From positions 32,154,590 through 32,218,589 of the forward strand of contig NC_084591.1 of assembly GCF_033807715.1 (NCBI RefSeq): a DNA stretch of 64,000 nt, in the 5' to 3' direction. The stretch comes from Cololabis saira. Taxonomy: Eukaryota; Chordata; Actinopteri; Beloniformes; Belonidae. Positions 45,330-56,600 of this stretch are shown piece by piece. The notes beneath the pieces were generated by a model. That model made no database searches, was not told the DNA's origin, and saw nothing but the letters and a program-made list of their open reading frames with translations. Every line of letters starts with the position of its first letter. Position 1 is the first letter of the stretch. The translations under genes and the position numbers were made by a program.

Positions 45330-47295
45330 GAGGAATTGTGGAGCAAACAGGGAATAAATTGACTAAATTAATTTTAATTCCGCCTTTAGACCTCATCCAC
45401 ATCAGGCCTAAAGTAAGCACATTTACTGAGCCCTTACAGTTTGTGTGCCAGCCCAACATCGGTGTGGATGATGCTCTCATCTACCTGCTCCAGAGGGGCT
45501 ACGCTCATCTTGACACCTTGGATGCTACAGTGAGGATTATGTTTTTTGATTTTTCAAGTGCGTCCAACACAATCCAACCAGAAATGCTGTGTGAGAAGTT
45601 GAGGAGGATGCAGGTGGAGTCAGCGCTCGTCTCCTGGGTGTTGGATTATCAGACTGTTAGACCTCAGTATGTGCGGCTCCAAAACTGTGTCTCTGAGACT
45701 GTCCTGTCAGACACCATCAAGGATTTTAACACCTGGAGTGACCTTAACCACCTGAGGCTGAACATCACCAAAACCAAAGAAATGCTCTTTGATTTCAGGA
45801 GGAAGAGGCCAGAACCTGATCCTGTCTCCATTCAAGGAACTGATGTGAAGCTTGTTTCAAGCTACAAGTACTTGGGTGTACTGCTGGACAACCAGCTGGA
45901 CTGGTCCAGCCACACAGAGGCCGTCTACAAGAGAGGGCAGAGCAGGTTACACTTTTTAAGACGATTGCATTCTTTTAACATTTGTAAATCATTGCTGTGC
46001 TCTTTTTATAAGACTGTTGTGGCCAGTGCTCTGTTTTTTGGTGTTGTGTGCTGGGGTGTGGCTGCTCGCACTTCACACAGAAACAGACTCAATAAACTGA
46101 TTAAGAAAGCGAGCACCACCATGGGCAGACCTCAGGACTTTGTTGAGCAGGTGGCTGAAGTGAGGATGCTCAGGAAAATGAACATTATCATGAACAATGA
46201 CACTCACCCACTTCATGCCCTGGAGGTGTTTGGGCGGAGCAGCTTCAGTGGCAGCTCATCCACCACGATGCAAAACCCAACGCCACAGAAAGTCCTTCCT
46301 TCCAGCTGCCGTCAAGCTCTATAATGTGCAATAACCAGTAGTCGAGTTGAGGGGGGATGAGTGGGGATGGCATCCCCCCTGAAATAAAAACGGTCAATAT
46401 CATCCCCCCTGTAAAACTGCCATTCCATCCCTTATGTCATTTCATCAATGAATGTGGTTTTACTGCTATTTCAACATTTAGAGTCATCACCAGAAAAATA
46501 ACACCAAAAAAATAACTTATTTGACAATTTTAAGTAAATTTTCACTTGAAATAAGTAGGAAAATCTGCCAGTGGGACAAGATTTATCTTCTTATTACAAG
46601 CAAAAAAATATTGTTCCACTGGCAGATTTTTTTACTTATTTCAAGTAAAAATCTACTTGAAACAGGTGAAAATTGTTGTTTTTTCCAGTGATGAGTCTTG
46701 TTTTAAGTGTAATGAGATTTTTTTTTTAACTAAAATTAGACATTTTAACTAGAAATAAGACAAATATTCTTAAGATTTTGAGTTTTTGCAGTGATCCATT
46801 TGACTTATCCTGTGAAGGACAGAGTCATATTGATTTTTTATTGTTGTGTTTTGATGTATTTGTTGTAAGCCCAGTGGATATTTAAAGCTTACAGAAGGCT
46901 GCATTTAACTGCTGCTATGTCATTCCTGCAGTATTTCTGCAGGTGTTTTGGTCAGTGCTATTTTTTGTAATATATTATATTATTTGTAATCAGCACAAAT
47001 TATCTGTCCCCATATAATAAAATCCACCATCCCCCCTGATTTTTTTTTTTACAACTCGAGTACTGGCAATAACTGTCCTATGTGCAATACTCCAGCACTT
47101 TATTCTTAGCACTTTATTACTCAGCACTTTAGCACCCCAGCATTTTAATTTTAATTCTAAGTGATCAGTTTTTTTTATTGAATCTGTTTTTATCTTGGTG
47201 TTGAATGCATGCATGAAAAACGCACTGATGCTGCTGCTGTAACACTTTAATTTCTTGCAAAGGATTAATAAAGTATCTTATCTACCTATCTTATC
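45330..47295 (+). mobile_element. Rex1-like LINE with internally deleted RT, and a hAT insert in its 3'UTR
   Basis: The open frame 45293-46324 (343 codons) reads QFVCQPNIGVDDALIYLLQR then MFFDFSSASNTIQPEML (RT domain A) and LVSWVLDYQ. It then passes from CVSETVLSDT directly to FNTWSDLNHLRLNITKTKEM, skipping the PQGxxLSP and F-(A/S)DD catalytic blocks. Later come SSYKYLGVLLDNQLDW, LHFLRRLHSF and VVCWG. The 3'UTR ends in TTAATAAAGTATCTTATCTA with a TATCTTATC-type tail (47265-47295). A hAT element sits at 46336-47065. Confidence 0.8.
46336..47065 (+). mobile_element. hAT-type element, 730 bp, TSD GCAATAAC
   Basis: Ends CAGTAGTCGAGTTGAGGGGG and the inverted CAACTCGAGTACTG, flanked by GCAATAAC at 46328-46335 and 47066-47073. 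Interior has repeated ACTTGAAATAAGTAG-type inverted motifs. A truncated reverse copy lies at 27335-27684. Confidence 0.88.
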
Positions 47296-47429
47296 TTTAA
47301 TATCAGTCTGACGCAGAAACATTGTCTGAAACCCTGAAGAGCGTGGGAAACTGTCCCCGTGGACTGGACCATAAGTGGACACGAGGAAGTTCTCTTTTCC
47401 CGGGGCCAGTGAACGCAGCTTGAATAAAT

Positions 47430-47597
47430 CCTCTAATCGCGTCTTCTCTCCTCTCAGCATCCAGAGATCATGCAGTCATCGGTGGGCGGATCCCTTCTGG
47501 AGACAGCAGGTATCCTTTAGTCCAGCCAGCACGCATACACCCGAACACACACGCATCGTTGTCTGGAGATCCGCAGCACCGCCGCACAGATCTGAGC
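47430..47597 (+). promoter_or_regulatory. ric8a: ric8a 5' flank / 5'UTR
   Basis: Non-repetitive sequence directly before the ric8a start codon. A CCTCTCAG acceptor-like site followed by a GCAGGTATCC donor-like site (about 47459-47509) could mark an extra 5'UTR exon. No TATA box or CpG island was recognised. Confidence 0.35.
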
Positions 47598-47687
47598 ATG
47601 GACATGGATCTAGGGGCCGTGATTGAGCAGATGGAGACGGGGAGCCAGGACAGCGCGCTGGCGGCCCTGCAGAGCTTCAACACACAG
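47598..47687 (+). CDS. ric8a: ric8a coding exon 1 (residues 1-30)
   Basis: Starts [20 protein letters not shown] and ends FNTQ before donor GTAAAT. A second in-frame ATG at 47604 could also serve. An in-frame stop (TGA) lies just upstream at 47592-47594. RIC8A proteins begin with a similar helix containing a V(E/Q)xxETG motif. Confidence 0.85.
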
Positions 47688-50600
47688 GTAAATACGTCAC
47701 AGCTCACCTGCAACTACGTTCGCCTGAGCTGACTGTCTATCAGAGAGTCGGCTGCCATCACTTCACCTGACCGTTCTGTCATTTTGAGCTCCAAATATAG
47801 CCTGAAGACATTTATATCTAGAAGTGACGTCAGTGTTGCTTATGACCACTGGGGGAGCAGTACAGGTTTCACCTGTCCAGGTAAGCCCCGCCTCTTGAAC
47901 AGTGACAGGTGTGGTAGGCTCCTCCCCCCATCACGCTGAGGATGGAACCAGTCTGCAGACTCCAGTGGCGTAGGCAGAAATACTTTTTTAGGTGGGCCAG
48001 GACAAAAACGGGTGGGCCATATTGTCCCACAAACAGCGGACTTATAAAAACTTTTAAGCAGAAAACATGAGTTTAGTTTAGTTTAGTTTATTTTGTTTTG
48101 GTCATTTACATTTTAAGATGTTTGCATATACACACTGTGTATGTACAGTATACACACAGGTATAAATATATATATTATATATATGTACACATTTCCTTTT
48201 TTTTTTTTTTTTTTTGACCAAAAAGGTATAGGCTGAAGCCTCATGGCTTATTTTGCCTATCCTTTTCAACAAAGGCAGACTTCAGAAACAAAAGATACTA
48301 ATAAGAAGAAAACGAAACGAACGAACAAATGAATGACAAACAGACGGATTAAACACAGTGTCAATTTTACTTTGTAAACTGCATTATGACAGTTAAACAC
48401 AACATGCTCAACCAACATCACATGAAAACCTGTCTATATAGGCCAGTAGCCTATTTGCCACTATTGTAGCCTATTTGCTGAACTGGCAGTGCATTGGCTC
48501 TGCAGCTACAACACAATAATTAACAATTTAACTGTACAAAGTGGCAACTAAACATGAACCCAAACAGCAGATGTGTTAAAGGGGACCTATTATGAAAAAC
48601 ACGTTTTCTCTTGCTTTAACATATATAAAGTGGTCTCCCCTCAGCCTGCCAACTCAGAGAAGGAGGAAAGCAACCAAATTCTGCAGTGTCTGTACAGCCG
48701 CCCGGATGAGCCGTCTAGTGTGATGTGGATCTACGAGCCGTTCAGATTCTGCGTATTTTCGTTACGTAACCAAAATGCAAACCACGCCCATAACTATAAA
48801 ACCGTGTAACTGCATGAGCGTGTCCGACTATCGCGTCGCACTGCGTGACATAAGACGCTCTCTGTCCATCTCCCTCCAGCAGCTGCCACTTTATTGAGGT
48901 TTTTGTAGTGAAATGAGGAGGAATCATAGAGATAACTTCTCATTTCAACTAACTGGATCAGCCGTTCCTCATCCGTGACCGTTTCCTACAGCGCTTTCAA
49001 CCGGCTTTCAACGCGAGCGACAGGAAGAAAATAGAAGCAGGGCGTCCGACAAATGTTCAGCTAAAAACGGCGCAATGCGCAGCGCTGTGGCCAGTTAGGA
49101 CAGTCCAATAGAAAATAAAGCAATGGAATTGATTTTGTCCCTGACACTCTCGCATCGCATGCAGTTATGACACGGTGTAAAGGCTGATTTATGGTTCTGT
49201 GTTACACAACGCAGAGCCTACGCCGTAGGCTATGCCGTACCCTACGGCGTAGGCTCTGCGTCGATTTAACGCAGAACCATAATTCAGGCATAACTCTGCC
49301 GGCCGGAGCTTCCGTCATTTTTTCGTAGCGGTGTATCGCGTCATTCAAGCAGCCAATCAGCACAGAGCCTCATTATCATAGCCCCGCCCACTCAGAATCC
49401 AGCATAGAGAAGGAGGTTAGAGAATGAGATGATAAAGACATGGTTTAGGCTGAATTTCTTTATTTCTATTTATTCAGCATAGCATAGATGCCATAATAGG
49501 TCCCCTTTAACATACTGCAGGAAAACACCCAAACCTGGCTGTGAAGGTGGTTCATGGCTGAGTTTGAAGAAGTGGGCTGGGTGGAATCAGTCCGAGGCAC
49601 TGTGGCGTGTCTTCTTCAAGTTTTGTTTTTTTAAAATAACTAATCAATGACCTCTGTTTAGCCATTGTTGTGGCGATAAAGTTGGTTGCAACGCCGGCTA
49701 GCTTGCTGGCTAAAGGCAGCTCAATCTGTCGGAACCAGAGCAATCAATTATGTCCCGAGGCTCCTACAACTTGTTTCAAAAGTTCAGTTTTAATCAGACG
49801 AAAAACAATAAAGGCTGAACACAAGTCAACAACAAATCACGTTTATATTTATACCTTTTCTCATATAATATTTTAAGAATATGTTTATGTGAAACACATG
49901 TATTTTGATCAAAGTTGACTGGGAGGGCCAGTGAGTAATGTGGGAGGGCAAGTGCCACCCAGACCCATTACTGGCTACGCGTCTGATCCAGTCTTTCTTC
50001 AGGCGTGTGTGCAGCTCACCATTCTGTCGGACGAAGGTGGTAGTTAGCTGTCACGCGTGTCCGTGTCGCGTGTCTGTAATTACACCACCAAAGACTAGAT
50101 ACTGTTGGTTATGTGCAGACAACAAACAGACTTTTTAAATGCCCACAGTGTCAAAGAGTGAAAGAACATGTGGTTCCTTGAGTAACCACTAAGGGCCACC
50201 TCTGAAAGTTTGCCAGTTTCAGGGACTGTGATGTCATCAAAAAGGTTTCTGGAAAGGATTTTTGGACTTATGGAAGCCATCTAGGCAAGAGCTGACTTCA
50301 CCCTACCCAGATGAACCAAAAACTTTTTAATGAACATGTGGAACTTAACTCTACCACAGTCATTCATCGTGGTATAGGGTTGGAATGTAGCAATGACCCA
50401 GACCACGATCTCAGATGGCCCACCCAGAACTGGCAGCTGAATCGACGGCAAGCTCATTCATTCCAGGGCCTTGATGGTGGGTTGCCTGCAGCAGCCTCAG
50501 GGTGAAGGTCGCCAACCGGCCAAGGCTGGTTGGGGACCATCTCACCATTACCCTTTAAGACAAACCCGGCGTTGCAGATGTCAGTTATGGAACTTTTCCA

Positions 50601-53600
50601 CTTGTACCTACTCAGTTCTACTCATCTCAGCTCGGCTCGACTCAACCTGGCCTACTTTCTTTTCCATAACAATTCACACCTGCAGCAGAAGTATGAATTG
50701 CAAATAATGTAATGTAACCGAAATAAACAATTCATTCATTCATTCATTCAAGTAGGCGGGTTGGAGCGAAGCTGCTGTGACGTATTTGATCGTGTGATCT
50801 AAACGAAGAAGACAACAAAACTAAAGATGTAGAACCTGGAGGAGATGATATACGTGCTGCTGGGTCTGTGGCTTGTGTTCAATGTCAAGTTAAAAAATGA
50901 GAGTGAGAGAAGTTTCAAGCGGCGACACCTTTTAATTTTTTTTAGTTTGTCTCGGCGCTGCTGAAAAGTCAGCTGGAGCCGCGGTCAGCTATGAAGTGAC
51001 AGAACTCCTGGTAGATCTTGTCGTTCCTTATCGCCCGTCTACATCCCTTTTTAATTCTCTCCTCAGCACCAGGTTTATGAACATCTGCACCTCAGAGTTG
51101 GATCACCAAACAGACTTTTGCGCTGCCATTGCCTGTCGGATAAAATGAACAAGAAGCCGTCAGAGTCGCTCTTTCGCTAATGTCACATCCTGACTCAGAC
51201 ATCTGACTCCAACCCCCCAACAAATCGGTGGCGTGTAGTGTGATGACGTCAGATACAGCTCGACTCAGCCGCTTAGAACCTCGGCAGAATAGTTACAGAA
51301 AAAGTATCTACTCGGCACGGGTAGACCCCTAAAGGAAAGGCGCCAAACCGAGTCGAGTCGAGTAGGTACTAGTGGAAAAGGGACATTAGTTTTAATTCAC
51401 TGCTCACTCTGCTCATTATGCATAAACTCATAATTGAATATAACCGTACTTGATAAGGTGCAAAAAAACTCCCCCGTACAGTCATCATGGATAAGAAATC
51501 TAAACAAAACTGTTGTCTGTACTTTAAATATGTTTACTTCTGTTTTTAAAGTTGGATATTTAAACATAGAGGTCAGTGGATTAGTGCAGAACTCACTGTT
51601 GGATCCAGACCCTGGTGGTCAGCAGAGGAACTGCACCAGTTTTTTTTTTGTTTTTTTTAAATTAGATTTTTTTCCCCATTTTACCCATTTTATCACCCAG
51701 TGATCCTATCTAAGTGACAGTCCTGGGCATTGCCATCCTCTACCAACCCCGGGAGGGCCCTGCACTGAGCTCAGGTCTCCTCCTTAACCTGAGGAGTGAG
51801 CAGGCCGCTTCTTTTCACCAGACAGGGTGGGGTTTCTCTGGCTGGACGTAGCACGTGGAAGGATCACGTTATTCTGGCCAGATCCTCCCCACCCCATCTG
51901 GCGCCCCAGCTGGCCAGAGGGGGAAGTGTATATGCTGCATGTTTTTGTGAGCTCACATTAGCTACCCAGGGGAGACACACACGGAAAGGCCAACCGGGCC
52001 TTTCACCAACCGGCGCTGAAGTCATGGGGGAATTTAACACGCACTCAGCGCACACAGCATCCCCGGCAGGAATTGAACCCAGGACCTTCTTGCTGTGAGA
52101 CGGCTGCACTACCAGCTGCGAATTGGCACCAGTTTTGAAACATGGATGCAGCCTCATGCTGTTACAGGAATTCATCCAATTAGAAAACACCTGCTCATCT
52201 TAACTAACGTTTACCAAGGTCCCACTAATCCTCATGTTTATTTTCCCCCCAAAAGAATAGTTGCTACTTGCTTTTTTCCAATTCTAGCTATCAGAGCACA
52301 CATGTTCTCTCTCGGGCCCCCGGATACTTCAGTGGGTTGAGCGGGTGGACCGTATCCAGAGGATTTTGCCTTCACACAGGTTCAAATCCCGGCCTGTCAC
52401 TTACTGCAATGTGTCTCCCCCCCACCCATTTCCTGTCTAATCACTTTCAAAATAAAGGCCACTAGAGCCACAAAATCTTAGAAAAAAATGTGCTCACCAT
52501 AAATAAAGTTACATTTTTCACGCTGTGATGACATAGCTGGATCGCCAACCCAGATCGCCAAAGGTTCATTTCACCAGTTCTCTAGCCATGCTAACCCATG
52601 TGAGGAATGCTAACACAGGTGAACCTTGCTGCAGTGTCTCTCAGCCACAGACGAAGATGATCTTGAAGGGAATAGGATTAGATTCTCTGATCCACAAATA
52701 GACACACACAGCCTGGTCAAATCTCATTTGACTTAAGAGCTCTCAGAGATGAGGAGCTTAACGTTGCAGGAGTCTTTGACATTAAAGCTCATGAGTCTCT
52801 GTTATTTACCTTCACCAGTTTTCTTCAGCCACTCTTTTCAGGTTAATTTCGTCTGCTAGAATCCCAGTGTCTTAGAGGATCAATCATGTCAACACAGTTT
52901 TATACTCATATCACATATTGGACATCCAATGTACATATCTTTTGAGTCCTAATTGAACTAGTGACTGAGATAGAACCCTAAAAAGGATGCAGGGCTTCTC
53001 AGTGAGAACCAGATACATTCAATTTTAAATGTACTTCACATGATCATGAATCCAGAGGATCACTGCCAGTAGAACTGATGAGTTTTAAATACCGTTCTGC
53101 AGCGGAGAGGTAGCTGGAGTTTCTAGACAACAAACCTGGGCCGGAGGGAAAACCTTATCTATTTATCTGAATTGGACAGCACAGTGTCAGTCAACAGTGG
53201 TTTAGTGGTTAGCATTGCTGCCTCACAGCAAGAAAGACCCGACTTGTAGTGGTTCCTCCGGGTACTCCTCCTTCATCCCACGGTACAAAAACATGTATGG
53301 TAGGTTAATTGTAGATTCTAAAGTGCCTGTAGGTGCATGTGTAGTTGTTTGTATAAAAGTGGACTTGCAATGGACGGGCGACCTGTCCAGGGTGTCCCCA
53401 TGCCTATTGCCTTTAATGAGCTGGGACAGCTCCAGCAGACCCCATGACCCTGTACAGGATTGAGTAGGTACAGAATATGGAGGGATTGTATTTAGAACCA
53501 CGATTAAACTTGGGAACTAGCTGCTTCTAAAGTGATGAGCTTCAGGACAAATGGTACTGATGGCACAGATGTGTGGCCACCAGGGGGCGACCAAGCTACA

Positions 53601-56600
53601 AGATCAACCTTGATATTCAGTATTTGCTGACAAATACTGAAATTATAAAGTTAGAATCTTGTTTTTATTCTCCCTAATATATTGTTCTATTTTAGCTAGA
53701 CTTAACAAAACATAAATCAGAGTGAGAGAAAGAGAGAGGTGCATGCAGCAGCATCAGACTGAGGGGGCCCCCTAGAAGCCTCCCTGAGTTGTGGTTGGGG
53801 GTGGGGCTTATATAAACTGTCGTCAGGTAAGAAGCAGTTTTAGATCACTGCTTTTGTCCAATGAATGCCACAGCTTCTACAGCTTCCTGTCACTTTATCT
53901 GAATACACAAACTTGCTGTTTGAATCCATGTGAGTCATCTTTCATTCTTGTGTTTTTATTTCTTCCTGCTTCATTTCTTTAAAGAGCCTCTATTACAAAA
54001 ACTAGTGGATACTGTGAGGTAACTCTCCAAAAATCATAGGCCAGTGTCGAGATTACCTTAAATTTCTTTTGGAGAAAGTTTTTGCTATGCTGTTTATTTC
54101 TTTTATGAGTCAGCTGGGTATCCGGGTATCTGTTGGTCACTCTTTCCTCCATGTGATCCCCACCTCTCTCTCTACCCATCTCCTGTCTAACCACTTTAAA
54201 AATAAGGGCTACTAATATCTGTTCCGAGGATGTGGGTCCGTTGGTGTCCAAGGATGCAGGTCCATCGGTGTGGTAGGATGCGGGTCCGTTGGTGTCTGAG
54301 GATGTGGTTCCGTTGGTGTCCGACGATGCAGGTCCGTTAGTGTCCGACGATGTGATTCCATTGGTGTCCGAGGATGCGGGTCTGAGGATGCAGGCCCATT
54401 GGTGTTCGGGGATGCGGGTCTGAGGATGCAGGCCCATTGGTGTTCGAGGATGCGGGTCTGAGGGTGCAGGCCCATTGGTGTTCGAGGATGCGGGTCTGAG
54501 GGTGCAGGCCTGTTGGTGTTCGAGGATGCGGGTCCGTTGGTGTCTGAGGATGTGGTTCCGTTGGTGTGTGAGGATGTAGGTCCGAGGATGCAAGTTCTTC
54601 GGTGTGGTAGGATGCGGGTCTGTTGGTGTCCTATGATGATGGTCCGTTGGTGTCCGACGATGTGATTCCATTGGTGTCCGAGGATGCAGGTCCGTTGGTA
54701 TCTGAGGATGCAGGCCTGTTGGTGTTCGAGGATGCGGGTCTGAGGGTGCAGGCCCATTGGTGTTCGAGGATGCAGGTCTGAGGATGCAGGCCCATTGGTG
54801 TTCGAGGATGCAGGTCTGTTGGTATCTGAGGATGCGGGTCCGTTGGTGTGGGTTCGCGCGGGTTATGTTTTAGAGCCGACGGGTTTTTCACAACATAAGA
54901 CTAATCACTTGATAACAAACCATTTCGGCAACATGTTTGATTACTTTTATGCTTATTATATTAATTAATAATGTTTCTTTAAGGATTGAATCTCATGTTT
55001 GCCAAAATTGATTGGTTCTTTAATAGATAGAGAATTAGATTTAATAGATAGATTGGTGGATAATTATTTCCAATTAAAACGCAGTAGGTAGTATAAAGTT
55101 ACACTTTGTAACTTTATCTGTAAAAGAGTAATTTTACTTTCAATAACTGTGATTTTTCTGATTGAACATTTATTGTGTGTATAAATAAACTTAACCGACC
55201 TAAGATACTACAATTGTTAGATGTTTAACATGTTGGTGATAATCCAGGGGTGTCCTGAGGGTCTCCCTGTCTTTCTCTTCCTTTCCGTCATCCAATGCTC
55301 ATCGATTCTGTTTCACGTTCTTCTGTTTCTTCCTATCTCTGTTTCCTCAGATGAGCCAGTGCTTCACATTCAGCAGAGCAGAAGAACAAGACAGACAGGT
55401 ACTTCACACTCACCTTCAGACACCAATCAATAGAACAGCCTCCCATCTGCAGTGGTGTAGACTCTCAGTCCCCTAGGACCTAGGTCACATGAATCATCTA
55501 ATGCTTGAATCAAGGCATCTGGAGGTGAAAGGTGTTCCAGAACCATGAGAAGTTGTCTTGATTCATGTTTTTGAGTAGGAGCATCCCATCTCCTTCAAAC
55601 AGTTCCCTTCTGGGTGATCAGGACATTTTAGCAACCTGAACTAGATATAGAGCTCAGACATAAACATTTTACATCGCTGTGGTCCAGGATATATTTATAT
55701 CTACCTGTGAGTATTTATATATCCTGGTAACAAGCAGCGTGATATGTACTCCACACACTTCACACCAGTCCTGTCTCTCACCTGTGTCTCACCTGTTTCT
55801 CACTTCATGTTTGCTCTCTTGGCGCTCTAGGAAGAGAACCTGCGGAAGGTATGAAAAAGTTCTGAAACAGAGGTTAGAAGTGTTAGAACATAGAACTCAG
55901 TGTTGTTGATTTTCCTTCAACCATGACTACATTTGAAATGTAAAAAAATCAACTATAGCACACATTTGATTGGCTCAATAGAAATTAGCTTGCATAACAG
56001 TGAATGGGTTTCCTGATGAGGGATTCACTGTGGAAGGTCAATGAAACAAGGACATAGATTATGGAGCTAGAACAGTCTCATAATTCACAAATGCACAGGA
56101 CAAGTTTTACAAATGCACAGACCAATTTGCAAATACACACACCGTTTCACAAATGCACAGAACAATTCACACGTGCGTAGGACAAGATATACAAATGTAT
56201 TTTTGATGCACACACAAATATAACCTGATTTACAAACATTTTTTTGTCTGTGAGCTGCGCTGGATTTGTGTGTGACTTTTGAGACTCTTCTGACGTGACT
56301 CGATCCACAAATAGGTTTTTTTTAACACGGAAGGATCTGCAACCAATCAGATTAAAGGGGCGGATACACCTGCTGTTTGAACTGCGTTCGCTTAGAAAAG
56401 TGATTAATATTTCGAGTTGGTGGAGTAAAGATAAATAAACAGCAACAGGAGATAAAAGATAAATAAACAGGATGGAGAGGAGATCACTGTTCTGATTTTC
56501 TCGTGATCTAAAGAAAACAGCGCGATCAGAGATGGTTTGTGGGGCTGTTCAACCAGAGCCGTCAGGAGACTGCACTCCAAGTCCTGCCGATGCAACATCT

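Larger units (their letters stand above)
47962..49984. mobile_element. Probable hAT-type host element of a nested cluster
   Basis: Starts CAGTGGCGTAGGCAG and ends CATTACTGGCTACGC, an approximate inverted pair. GTGGGCCA and GGGAGGGCCA motifs mark its two halves. No matching TSD could be fixed, so the outer limits are tentative. Contains a LINE tail (48070-48330), a piggyBac-type MITE and within that a Harbinger-type MITE. Confidence 0.5.

Noticed and set aside
52379..52389. Possible tRNA gene
   Set aside because: Box A and box B are present, but the acceptor stem cannot pair and a SINE tail follows; it is a tRNA-derived SINE.
53979..54891. 181- and 230-codon minus-strand frames rich in Pro/Asn/Thr/His
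   Set aside because: A minisatellite with a unit divisible by three keeps frames open; there are no splice sites or non-repetitive domain.
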